A stretch of 7,993 nt of DNA from RGIG8748 sp045578205 (lineage in GTDB: Bacteria; Bacillota; Clostridia; UMGS1810), in contig JAZNJU010000077.1 in the NCBI GenBank assembly GCA_045578205.1, forward strand, positions 1 through 7,993. Reading direction: 5' to 3'. Shown in pieces: positions 1 through 6,063 of the stretch. The stretch's first letter is position 1. Each line of letters opens with the position of its first letter. The position numbers and the translations under genes were made by a program. The notes under the pieces were generated by a model. That model saw only the letters and a program-made list of their open reading frames with translations. It had not been told where the DNA came from and searched no databases.

Positions 1-121
1 CTGCAACGTTTGCTTCACCGCCGCCGTATTCTACTTCGAGAGACTGTGCCTGGATAAATCTTTTGTATCCGGGAGTCTGAAGTCTCATCATGATTTCACC
101 AAATGTAACTACCTTAGCCAT
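1..121 (-). CDS. kdgK: 2-keto-3-deoxygluconate kinase, N-terminal part (cut by window edge)
   Basis: Only the first 40 codons are in the window; the gene runs off its left end. The visible protein starts MAKVVTFGEIMMRLQTPG and continues to a YGGGEANVA stretch. These are the N-terminal strand (GEIMxRLxxPG) and the substrate-side GGGEANVA motif typical of KdgK in the PfkB/ribokinase sugar kinase family. KdgK phosphorylates 2-keto-3-deoxygluconate with ATP in the cytoplasm to give KDPG, the substrate of the aldolase encoded just upstream. The start at 121 is supported by an AAAGGA ribosome binding site on the minus strand. Only about 21 bp separate it from the eda stop, so the two genes should be co-transcribed. 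Fructokinase-like PfkB members are the main alternative, but the motif wording and the eda partner favour KdgK. Confidence 0.88.
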   Translation of the reverse strand, partial: MAKVVTFGEIMMRLQTPGYKRFIQAQSLEVEYGGGEANVA

Positions 122-142
122 TTTATGTAACCGTCCTTTCGA

Positions 143-796
143 TTATTTGCCCAGTTTGATGCGGGCTTCTTTGATATTGTCCACAAATTTCTTTGCTGTT
201 TCTGTAATAAGGGCATAATCCCCTGTCTTTGCACCCTTGGTGAGAGAACTTCCTGCACCAACGGCAACAACGCCTGCTTCTATCCACTTTGCAACGTTGT
301 CTACATCAACACCGCCTGTGGGCATGATGTTTGCCTGGGGAATGGGGCCTTTGATTGCCTTAACCATGCCGGGACCGAAAGCGTCGCCGGGGAAGAGTTT
401 TATGATGTCGCATCCCATTTCGAGAGATTTTACAACATCGTGAATTGTCATGCAACCGGGCATGCAGGGAACTGCATATCTGTTGCAAAGTCTGATTGTG
501 TTTTCGTCGTAATAGGGGCTTACAACGTACTGTGCTCCGGAAAGAATTGCTATCCTTGCGGTTTCGGAGTCGAGAACTGTTCCTGCACCGAGAATTATGT
601 CGTCATTCTTGTAGTAGGAAGCCAGTTCTTCAATAACCTTGTGTGCACCGGGAACTGTGAAAGTAAGTTCAATCGCAGGAACTCCGCCCTGCATACAAGC
701 CTCGGTGATTTTCTTTGCTTCGTCGGCTGTGGTTGCTCTTACAACTGCAACTATACCCACATCCTTTATTTTCTTTAATACCAACTGCTTATCCAT
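143..796 (-). CDS. eda: 2-dehydro-3-deoxyphosphogluconate (KDPG) aldolase / 4-hydroxy-2-oxoglutarate aldolase
   Basis: A 217-residue class I aldolase of normal length for the Eda family. It cleaves KDPG to pyruvate and glyceraldehyde-3-phosphate in the cytoplasm. Visible landmarks are VVRA at 18-21 (Arg20), the catalytic-base region AIELTF with Glu43, GAGTV at 70-74, PGCMT at 113-117, the Schiff-base Lys133 in IIKLFPG, and the phosphate-binding MPTGGV at 158-163. Glu43 and Lys133 fall where E. coli Eda has its catalytic Glu45 and Lys133. The frame is open 22 codons further upstream to 862. The start at 796 is preferred because AGGAGG lies at optimal distance and the family N-terminus begins there. 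The longer start would also lie inside the -35 box of the gene's own promoter (834-862). It is the first gene of an operon with kdgK, consistent with use of uronate-derived ketodeoxygluconate. Confidence 0.95.
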   Translation of the reverse strand: MDKQLVLKKIKDVGIVAVVRATTADEAKKITEACMQGGVPAIELTFTVPGAHKVIEELASYYKNDDIILGAGTVLDSETARIAILSGAQYVVSPYYDENTIRLCNRYAVPCMPGCMTIHDVVKSLEMGCDIIKLFPGDAFGPGMVKAIKGPIPQANIMPTGGVDVDNVAKWIEAGVVAVGAGSSLTKGAKTGDYALITETAKKFVDNIKEARIKLGK

Positions 797-833
797 TATT
801 TTCCCTCCTAAGTAAAATAACTTATTTAAATGC

Positions 834-862
834 AGTATAACACCCTTTAATTTAAAAGTCAA
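834..862 (-). promoter_or_regulatory. sigma-A-type promoter of the eda-kdgK operon
   Basis: On the minus strand TTGACT (857-862) is followed after exactly 17 bp by TATACT (834-839). Each hexamer matches the sigma-70/sigma-A consensus at five of six positions. Transcription would start near 827, leaving about 30 nt of leader with the AGGAGG site before the eda ATG at 796. The match is seen in the sequence; activity is inferred. Confidence 0.75.
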
Positions 863-881
863 TTATGTATAAGGGCAATAA

Positions 882-910
882 TATGACATTTTGATGGTGA
901 ATTTATGACA
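882..910. repeat. direct repeat TATGACA, possible operator
   Basis: TATGACA occurs at 882-888 and again at 904-910, 22 bp apart (about two helical turns), both followed by an AT-rich tail. The pair sits in the divergent eda/MATE intergenic region, upstream of both promoters. The spacing would suit a dimeric regulator, for instance one responding to ketodeoxygluconate, but no such protein is encoded here and a 7-bp repeat in AT-rich DNA can arise by chance. Confidence 0.2.
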
Positions 911-948
911 ATTCTTAACCACTTATATGTAAAACCAACACTTTGTAA

Positions 949-977
949 TTGACTTGGACTTCGTATTATAGTTTAAT
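949..977 (+). promoter_or_regulatory. sigma-A-type promoter of the MATE gene
   Basis: TTGACT (949-954), a 17-bp spacer and TTTAAT (972-977) give five of six consensus matches in each box. The start of transcription would be near 984, so the mRNA leader is very short and contains little beyond the AAGGAG ribosome binding site at 989-994. It is divergent from the eda promoter. Confidence 0.65.
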
Positions 978-1000
978 AGTATCAAAACAAGGAGATTACT

Positions 1001-2362
1001 ATGAAACGTACAACAGATATGACCAATGGGTCAATACTAAAATTAATTGTATCCTTTGCCTTTCCATTAATTATAACCAATCTCGGACAGCAGTTTTATC
1101 TTATTGCGGATGCCGCCATTGTAGGCCGCGGTGTCGGGGTTAAGGCGCTTGCTGCAGTTGGGTCTGCCGATTGGAGTTATTGGCTTATCCTCTGGACTGT
1201 CACGGGTATTACGCAGGCATTTGCAACATTTATTTCGAGATATTTCGGAGACAAAAACTATCCGAGCATGAATAAAACCATTGCAATGTCAACCGTTCTT
1301 TGCATAATAATCGCTGTTTTTCTTACAATTGTAGGCCTCATTTGTGCAAAACCGCTTCTTAAACTTCTGGACACGCCAAAAGATATTATAGACGGAGCGA
1401 CGGTCTATCTTATCACTATGATTTGCGGAACTTTAATTGTAACTGCATACAATATGGCATCTTCTGTCCTGCGTGCTTTCGGCGACGGCAAATCTCCCCT
1501 CATAGCAATGGTAATAGCCGCACTTTTAAACATCGGCCTTGACCTTTTGTTTGTTATGGTATTTCATTGGGGAATTTTCGGAGCGGCATTTGCTTCTGTT
1601 TTATCACAACTTGTATCTTTTGTCTACTGTCTGCAACAGATAAGAAAGGTAGAATGTGTCAGACTAAACAGAGAAACCCTAAAAATCGATTTTGCTCTTA
1701 TAAAAGAACTTCTCACATTCGGAATTCCGCTTTCCCTCCAGTACATAGTAATTGCACTTGGCGGAATAATTCTGCAATCCACAATCAATCTTCAGGGAAG
1801 CACTTTCGTGGCAGGCTTTACCGCGGTAAACAAACTTTACGGCCTGTTTGAATGTACCGCTATATCCCTGGGTATCGCATTTTCCACATTCTTTGCCCAG
1901 AACTATGGTGCAGGATTCAAAGACAGAGTTCTGAAAGGTGTGCGGACAGGCGAAAAACTGTGCGTTGTTTCCGCTCTTATTGTTATGATTATCTTTTTTG
2001 CAGCAGGTAAATATCTTATTCAGATTTTTCTTGATGTATCAGAAAAAGGCGGTCTGCAGGCTTTTGGCATTGCAAAAAAATATCTGTACTATATGCTTGG
2101 TTTTCTTGTTGTCCTTTACCTCATATACGTTTACAGAAATGCGCTTCAGGCATTTGGGATTTCATTCTGGTCAATGATATCGGGCTTCGGTGAGTTTATT
2201 GTGAGAGTGTTTATGGGAAAAGCCGTTGTCTTGTGGCTGGGTACCGAAACACTGTTCTTTGTTGAGCCTGCCGCCTGGATTGGCGCTTTGCTCCTTGTTG
2301 TTATTCCCTACTATGTGTTGAGAAAAAAATTTCTGGAAGAACCATTCTCTCATAAACCATGA
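1001..2362 (+). CDS. MATE family multidrug/cation antiporter
   Basis: A complete 453-residue, strongly hydrophobic protein consistent with the 12 membrane helices and two MatE repeats of the MATE family (roughly residues 16-177 and 237-398). Landmarks include the N-terminal FPLIITNLGQQFYLIADAAI helix start, LRAFGDGKSPLI near 157-168, and the NorM-like LLNIGLDLLF at 175-184 followed by GAAFASV at 194-200. These plasma-membrane proteins expel drugs or metabolites in exchange for Na+ or H+; the substrate cannot be read from sequence. The start at 1001 is set by AAGGAG six bases upstream and a good promoter. The last about 60 bp overlap the antisense frame of a decayed gene. No intrinsic terminator follows the stop, so the original 3' flank may have been lost when the downstream fragment was joined to it. 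Confidence 0.93.
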   Translation: MKRTTDMTNGSILKLIVSFAFPLIITNLGQQFYLIADAAIVGRGVGVKALAAVGSADWSYWLILWTVTGITQAFATFISRYFGDKNYPSMNKTIAMSTVLCIIIAVFLTIVGLICAKPLLKLLDTPKDIIDGATVYLITMICGTLIVTAYNMASSVLRAFGDGKSPLIAMVIAALLNIGLDLLFVMVFHWGIFGAAFASVLSQLVSFVYCLQQIRKVECVRLNRETLKIDFALIKELLTFGIPLSLQYIVIALGGIILQSTINLQGSTFVAGFTAVNKLYGLFECTAISLGIAFSTFFAQNYGAGFKDRVLKGVRTGEKLCVVSALIVMIIFFAAGKYLIQIFLDVSEKGGLQAFGIAKKYLYYMLGFLVVLYLIYVYRNALQAFGISFWSMISGFGEFIVRVFMGKAVVLWLGTETLFFVEPAAWIGALLLVVIPYYVLRKKFLEEPFSHKP

Positions 2363-2738
2363 AATGAAACAAAAGACGACAGGGTGTGAATTCCTTCTTC
2401 ACCATTGCCTTTAATCCCTCTTTGCTTACGGGCGACCAATGAGGATTGAATGCCGTAGAAAGTGTTTTGACGCCTGCAAAACGAATAACCTCATTTTTAA
2501 AGCGGACATACATCTTCTTCATATCTGCATAATCTATATTTACATGCGGATAATCGGGGAACTCCTGTTTTGCGTGGAGACCGATTTTTAACCAATCGGA
2601 ATTAGCCTCCCACTCCGACTTGTATGCGTCTGTCATTTCTGCCAGTGTGAACTCATCGTCACCGTAATAATAGTCTGTACGGTAGAATGCGTTTAATACA
2701 ACCTTTATACCGTATTTGTCGTGGGCTTCTTTTAACAT
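2301..2738 (-). pseudogene. truncated polysaccharide-deacetylase-like gene remnant
   Basis: The frame encodes 145 residues without internal stops. The recognisable part (roughly the first 115) contains HDKYGIKVVLNAFYRTDYY, then WLKIGLHAKQEFPDYP, and NPHWSPVSKEG. These resemble the middle of polysaccharide-deacetylase-like proteins, with histidines where that fold binds metal. The N-terminal strand of such proteins (TFD-type motif) is absent. The ATG at 2738 has no Shine-Dalgarno sequence, and the open frame continues a few codons upstream into a TGA close to repeat copy E. After KEGLKAM the similarity appears to stop, and the final residues are antisense to the end of the MATE gene. I read it as an internal fragment with both ends lost. 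The family assignment is from memory of motifs and only moderately sure; a short genuine gene is unlikely. Confidence 0.55.
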
Positions 2739-2763
2739 TTTTAAAAATAAACATCTAAAATTT

Positions 2764-2793
2764 CAAACTAATATTTTAAATTTTATGACTTGA
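2764..2793. repeat. intergenic repeat element, copy E (terminal remnant)
   Basis: On the plus strand CAAACTAATATTTTAAATT followed by TTATGACTTGA matches the right end of copy D (6910-6938: CAAACTAATGTTTTAAATT, then GTATAGACTTGA) with only a few changes. The CCGAT...ATCGG hairpin that precedes this block in all other copies is missing. The copy is therefore truncated exactly where the decayed deacetylase fragment begins. It lies about 100 bp downstream of the capA-like stop codon. The rest of 2739-2891 is AT-rich and shows no terminator or other gene. Confidence 0.7.
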
Positions 2794-2891
2794 TTTGAAA
2801 TCTTTACTATAATCCGGATGACAGTATTTTAACAACCAAATTGTGTCAGAACAAGAACAAAAATCGTTTTGACATCAGAAACACAGAGGAT

Positions 2892-4004
2892 TTATTTTTG
2901 TTTAATATACTCACGAAGATTTTTATCTGCAAACTTCCACAAATGAAAAATCGAAATAAATTTACCCCAACACAAACACACCGTGTTTTTCAATCCGATT
3001 TTTTTCCTATGTAAATTAAACCAATTAAACCATTTGTAGTTTTTCGTTTTCGGCATGACAAAAGTCTTTGCCACAACAAAATTATCCCAGAACTTTTTCG
3101 CGCCCAAGGGCCAAAGCAGACTGTAATTTTTTGAATCTATGTCACAAAAAATTGCAGGTGCCTTGCACACTTCAACAGATTGATTTTCTCTGTTTACCCT
3201 GGTAGGAAGATAACTCCACGAAAAATCGCTATCTGTAAAACTCAACTTCAATAAAATACCATATTCACTATATTTCTGTTTTCTCTGATAATCAGTATCA
3301 AACACAAAATTACCAAGTGAATAGAAAATAATTTTGTTACCAACTTTCTCATAGTTCTGAACGACATGAGGATGGTGACCAACCACTATATCCGCACCGA
3401 ATTTCAAAAACTTTTTATATAACTTGCGCATATATGGCATGGGCAAATTAGAAAACTCATCTCCACCGTGAGCGATAATTATGCACCATTTATTCTTTTC
3501 TTTAATTTCCTCGATAATTTTCTTTATTCTTTCTGTTTCATCAAACAGAACACATCCGGGAGAATTTTCGGTTGCTCTTATAAACTCTGCTCTTTTATAA
3601 GTAACTGCAAAAATCCCGATTCCGCCCTCAACATCAAATGTAATATATTTTGATGCTTCATCAATGTTATTGCCTGCACCAACTGTCACGGCACCGTTTT
3701 CCTTTGCAACTTTCATAGTATCAATCATACCGTCTTCGCCGCAATCAAGAACATGGTTATTCGCCAATGTCCAGATGTCAGCATAAATCTTCTTAAACCA
3801 CGCCCCTGCGTCAGGATTACTGAAATGATTTATTTCCATTTTGCTTGTTACGACAGAATTTGTAAGCGGACATTCAACATTTGCAACAACATGGTCTGCA
3901 TTATTTAAAAAATCTTTAATTTTTTCATCAAGAAACTCCTTATTCCAATGCTCCTTAAAATATTTTGAAAAGGCTATGTCTCCTGTAAAAGTTATAGAAG
4001 TCAT
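2892..4004 (-). CDS. CapA family metallophosphatase-like protein (poly-gamma-glutamate / capsule-type)
   Basis: A 370-residue protein with the full motif series of the CapA/PgsA family (PGA_cap, calcineurin-like fold). It shows GD at 8-9, ANVECPLT at 41-48, ANNHVLDCGEDG at 81-92, HGGDE at 179-183, GHHPHVVQ at 209-216 and YSLGNFVFD at 228-236. These supply the usual metal-binding Asp, Asn, Glu and His residues. Relatives act in poly-gamma-glutamate or capsule formation or are uncharacterised hydrolases. No signal peptide or membrane anchor precedes the first motif, unlike classic CapA, so a cytosolic role is possible. After about 310 comes a basic, aromatic C-terminal tail with no obvious match. 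The ATG at 4004 follows AAGGAG at a slightly long spacing of 11 nt. Repeat copy A lies immediately upstream and copy E downstream, and no capB/capC partners are present, so it stands alone as one unit of the gene/repeat array. Confidence 0.85.
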   Translation of the reverse strand: MTSITFTGDIAFSKYFKEHWNKEFLDEKIKDFLNNADHVVANVECPLTNSVVTSKMEINHFSNPDAGAWFKKIYADIWTLANNHVLDCGEDGMIDTMKVAKENGAVTVGAGNNIDEASKYITFDVEGGIGIFAVTYKRAEFIRATENSPGCVLFDETERIKKIIEEIKEKNKWCIIIAHGGDEFSNLPMPYMRKLYKKFLKFGADIVVGHHPHVVQNYEKVGNKIIFYSLGNFVFDTDYQRKQKYSEYGILLKLSFTDSDFSWSYLPTRVNRENQSVEVCKAPAIFCDIDSKNYSLLWPLGAKKFWDNFVVAKTFVMPKTKNYKWFNWFNLHRKKIGLKNTVCLCWGKFISIFHLWKFADKNLREYIKQK

Positions 4005-4021
4005 CTCAATAAATTCTCCTT

Positions 4022-4081
4022 GTTAGATTTTCCTAACCGATATGCAAATATTTATTATCGGCAAACTAGTTTATTAAATTA
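4022..4081. repeat. intergenic repeat element, copy A (right half only)
   Basis: This copy holds hairpin I as GTTAG (4022-4026) / CTAAC (4033-4037), directly followed by hairpin II CCGATA (4037-4042) / TATCGG (4056-4061) and the conserved tail CAAACTA...TTAAATTA. The 32 bp at 4037-4068 are identical to copy B at 4682-4713. The left half found in B, C and D is absent; the capA ribosome binding site occupies its place. Confidence 0.8.
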
Positions 4082-4094
4082 GATTCAAAAAAAC

Positions 4095-4448
4095 TCAATA
4101 TATCCAATGCCACCAATATGGATAAATTACCTCATCGGCATTACCTGTTTTTGACCAAATTGTATTCCATGAAACCTCATGCCATATGCCATCTTCATAG
4201 GCAAATGTCAAAACATTTCCCATAGTTTTACCTTTGGAAACATAATAAACTTTTGCAACATCACATATTTCATATTCTAAAACCTTAAAAAATTCCATTT
4301 CCCCAAGCATTGTGTTTTGTTTATATGCATCTTTAAACTCATCATAATGCTTATGTGTCAGGACTTCACACTTAATAAGAGAAAATACATATGTAACCAT
4401 TAAACATAGAACAAATCCTATTATTAAATATTTAATCTTTGTTTTTAT
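4095..4448 (-). CDS. small membrane-anchored protein of unknown function, probable AUA start
   Basis: From the first ATG (4400) the frame gives 101 residues, but nothing resembling a ribosome binding site precedes that ATG. The same frame is open further upstream, and a perfect AAAGGAGG (4456-4463) lies seven bases before an ATA codon at 4446-4448. Starting there gives 117 residues with an N-terminus KTKIKYLIIGFVLCLMVTYV, a basic stretch followed by a hydrophobic helix typical of a membrane anchor or uncleaved signal. The remainder is acidic and aromatic (ends PYWWHWIY) and would lie outside the membrane. I do not recognise the family. The ATA may be a rare non-AUG initiator, or a decayed ATG in a gene losing function. 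It sits between repeat copies B (upstream) and A (downstream), its stop 14 bp from A. Confidence 0.6.
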   Translation of the reverse strand: MKTKIKYLIIGFVLCLMVTYVFSLIKCEVLTHKHYDEFKDAYKQNTMLGEMEFFKVLEYEICDVAKVYYVSKGKTMGNVLTFAYEDGIWHEVSWNTIWSKTGNADEVIYPYWWHWIY

Positions 4449-4455
4449 AGAAATT

Positions 4456-4463
4456 CCTCCTTT
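4456..4463 (-). promoter_or_regulatory. ribosome binding site that points to an ATA start codon
   Basis: On the minus strand AAAGGAGG is followed by a 7-nt spacer and ATA (4446-4448). It is an almost perfect anti-Shine-Dalgarno match, and no ATG, GTG or TTG lies at a usable distance. It is the main reason for placing the start of the small membrane protein at 4448. Confidence 0.65.
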
Positions 4464-4472
4464 ATCTTCAAT

Positions 4473-4499
4473 ATTCTACATTTTTCGAGTTCGTGTCAA
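4473..4499 (-). promoter_or_regulatory. possible promoter formed by the left end of repeat copy B
   Basis: The element terminus supplies a perfect TTGACA (4494-4499, minus strand). TAGAAT (4473-4478), five of six to the -10 consensus, follows after only 15 bp, shorter than optimal. It would drive the small membrane protein gene. Presence of the boxes is seen; activity is inferred. Confidence 0.35.
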
Positions 4500-4726
4500 G
4501 ACAGGAGAACAGTGAATAATAAGAACCATCACCCAACACGAAATCACAGATTTCTGTTGGGTACCCGAGAACCTTGTTATGCTAAAGCATAATAGGAACT
4601 ACTATTTTTTCCGTTCCATTTTTCACCAATTTTCCTTAACCACTTTACATTAGAACCCGCAGGAATGTTAAATTTTCCTGCCCGATATGCAAATATTTAT
4701 TATCGGCAAACTATTATATTAAATTA
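4486..4726. repeat. intergenic repeat element, copy B (long form)
   Basis: A non-coding unit filling the gap between the rhuM stop and the next gene. In plus-strand order it has the left terminus CGAGTTCGTGTCAAG, then AACAGTGAATAATA, the 73-bp hairpin module (4522-4594) and CTACTATTTTTT. The conserved AGAACCC follows, then hairpin I GCAGGAA (4659-4665) / TTCCTGC (4675-4681) with a 9-nt loop. Hairpin II CCGATA...TATCGG and the tail CAAACTA...TTAAATTA complete it. The tail ends in the stop codon of rhuM, and a weak match to the right terminus (CACTTGA) continues inside the rhuM coding end. Positions 4500-4609 are identical to 5775-5884 in copy C, while the rest is clearly diverged. Confidence 0.85.
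4522..4594. repeat. 73-bp hairpin module in copy B, bounded by ATAATA direct repeats
   Basis: Present in copies B and C, absent from D. It contains a strong stem-loop: ACCCAACA (4531-4538) pairs with TGTTGGGT (4555-4562), C4539 is bulged, GAAATC (4540-4545) pairs with GATTTC (4549-4554), and the loop is ACA. A second hairpin is TTATGCT (4577-4583) / AGCATAA (4586-4592). The sequence ATAATA lies immediately before the module (4516-4521) and again at its end (4589-4594). Copy D keeps a single ATAATA at the corresponding point. Confidence 0.75.
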
Positions 4727-5704
4727 TTCTTCACTTGAATTTTGAGTCAGCATTTTAATCGCCTTGTCAAAGTCACTTTCTAACTGTCTCATTTCTCTTT
4801 CACGATAAATTTCAAATTCTTTTTCTGCCTTTTCTATTGCTTGTCTATGAGATATATTTCCTTTTCCCTCAAGTAATTTCCTTTTATTTGAAATTATCTG
4901 ATTATCCAGTGCATCTATCCAATCCTGCATAGACATCGGGATTTGTTCCAATGCTTGAAACTCTGCAAAATCAAGAAATTGTGATACAAGTAAATTCAGT
5001 CTCTGCAATTCTATTTCAGAAAGATAATTCTTTGCAATTTTAACATCATCCTTTGTTATATAATTGCCCTTAAAATTAGTCATTCCTACCATCGGTTTTT
5101 CATTATCAACTCGTTCATAAATAACCTCTGCAGCCGTATGTTCGTGAACTGCAAAATGTAATTTATTCTGAACAGTAGCAAAAAATGCTTTTGTTAAATC
5201 CGAACGGGGATCATAGTCAGTAGCGGTGGCGTAAATATCTGTAACCTGCTGATAAAAATTTCTTTCTGATGAACGAATATCACGAATACGCTGTAATAAT
5301 TCTCTGAAATATCTGTTTCCACCCTGCTTTAAGCGTTCATCATCCATTGCAAAACCTTTTTGCATATATTCGTGCAATCTTTCGGTCGCCCATCTTCTGA
5401 ACCTGGTTGCAATCTGAGACTGAACTCTATAACCAAGTGCAATAATCATATCAAGATTATAATGGGCAGTATTATAATTTTTACCATCAGAAGCAGTTGT
5501 TCGGAATTTCCGAACAACTGAATTTTCATCCAATTCTCCATCCGTCAATATATTTTTTATATGCTCACTTATATTTGATTTGCTTGTTTGATAAAGTTCG
5601 GTAATTTGTGCCTGCGTAAGCCACAAATCATCTTCAGAAAAACGAACAGAAACTTTTGTTATTCCGTTGTCGTCCTGATAAATAACCATATTATTATCAT
5701 TCAT
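4724..5704 (-). CDS. rhuM: RhuM family protein (Virulence_RhuM), full length
   Basis: A complete 326-residue protein of the RhuM family, named for a Salmonella pathogenicity-island gene and common on mobile DNA; its biochemical role is not established. The N-terminal part has a helix-turn-helix-like stretch, LTQAQITELYQTSKSNISEH (29-48), then the family signature SVVRKFRTTASDGKNY (62-77), YNLDMIIALGYRV (82-94) and FRRWATERLHEYM (102-114). The C-terminal half is charged and helical, with TAAEVI (190-195), KIAKNYLSE (222-230), IPMSMQDW (255-262) and DFDKAIKML (311-319). DNA binding is an inference from the helix-turn-helix region. The ATG at 5704 follows AGAGG. It also overlaps the stop of a possible 8-codon leader (ATGA). 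Copies C (upstream) and B (downstream, touching the stop codon) flank it. A second, quite different RhuM lies at the right window edge. Confidence 0.9.
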   Translation of the reverse strand: MNDNNMVIYQDDNGITKVSVRFSEDDLWLTQAQITELYQTSKSNISEHIKNILTDGELDENSVVRKFRTTASDGKNYNTAHYNLDMIIALGYRVQSQIATRFRRWATERLHEYMQKGFAMDDERLKQGGNRYFRELLQRIRDIRSSERNFYQQVTDIYATATDYDPRSDLTKAFFATVQNKLHFAVHEHTAAEVIYERVDNEKPMVGMTNFKGNYITKDDVKIAKNYLSEIELQRLNLLVSQFLDFAEFQALEQIPMSMQDWIDALDNQIISNKRKLLEGKGNISHRQAIEKAEKEFEIYREREMRQLESDFDKAIKMLTQNSSEE

Positions 5705-5727
5705 AGTTTTATACCTCTTTTTCTCAT
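5701..5727 (-). CDS. possible 8-codon leader peptide overlapping the rhuM start
   Basis: ATG at 5725-5727, preceded by AAAGG at a 7-nt spacing, opens the frame MRKRGIKL. It ends at a TGA that overlaps the rhuM ATG as ATGA (5701-5704). The rhuM ribosome binding site lies inside it. The arrangement is that of translational coupling, but an ORF this short could occur by chance in AT-rich DNA. Confidence 0.25.
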   Translation of the reverse strand: MRKRGIKL

Positions 5728-5762
5728 ATTTTTACCTTTTTACACACCATTCGACACAATTC

Positions 5763-6025
5763 GACTTTTGTCAGGACAGGAGAACAGTGAATAATAAGAA
5801 CCATCACCCAACACGAAATCACAGATTTCTGTTGGGTACCCGAGAACCTTGTTATGCTAAAGCATAATAGGAACTACTATTTTTCCCTTGAATTTTTCAC
5901 TGTTTTTTCTTGAACAAATTTCTTTAGAACCCGCGAGAATACTGGATTTTCTCGCATCCGATAGTATATGTAAATATAATAAATCGGCAAACTATTTTTT
6001 TAAATTGTATGGACTTGACATAAGT
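5763..6025. repeat. intergenic repeat element, copy C (long form)
   Basis: This unit fills most of the 359-bp gap between rhuM and the lipoprotein gene; no protein gene is credible there. In plus order it has the left terminus ACTTTTGTCAGGAC (5764-5777), AACAGTGAATAATA and the 73-bp module. A partner TTCACTGTT (5897-5905) can pair with AACAGTGAA. Then come AGAACCC, hairpin I GCGAGAA (5933-5939) / TTCTCGC (5949-5955), hairpin II CCGAT (5958-5962) / ATCGG (5983-5987), and the tail CAAACTA...TTTAAATTGTAT. The right terminus GGACTTGACATAAGT (6011-6025) is an imperfect inverse of the left one. A stray inverted ATTATTCACTGT (6037-6048) follows. Confidence 0.87.
5797..5869. repeat. 73-bp hairpin module in copy C
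   Basis: Identical to the module at 4522-4594, with the same two hairpins (main stem 5806-5837, small one 5852-5867) and the same flanking ATAATA repeats. The identity extends over 110 bp (5775-5884 against 4500-4609). Confidence 0.75.
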
Positions 6026-6063
6026 AATTGCAACAGATTATTCACTGTGTTTCAGCGTAAGAA

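Noticed and set aside
237..778. Plus-strand open frames across the eda gene
   Set aside because: They are antisense to a gene with complete catalytic motifs, have no ribosome binding sites, and their translations resemble no protein.
797..862. 22-residue N-terminal extension of Eda from the ATG at 860-862
   Set aside because: That ATG lies inside the -35 box of the best promoter; the AGGAGG site and the family N-terminus support the start at 796.
2363..2460. Terminator after the MATE gene
   Set aside because: No GC-rich stem with a following T-run was found on the plus strand in this stretch.
4644..4682. tRNA-like T-arm suggested by GGGTTCTAA on the minus strand
   Set aside because: There is no acceptor stem, anticodon arm or matching T-stem; the similarity is limited to a few bases.
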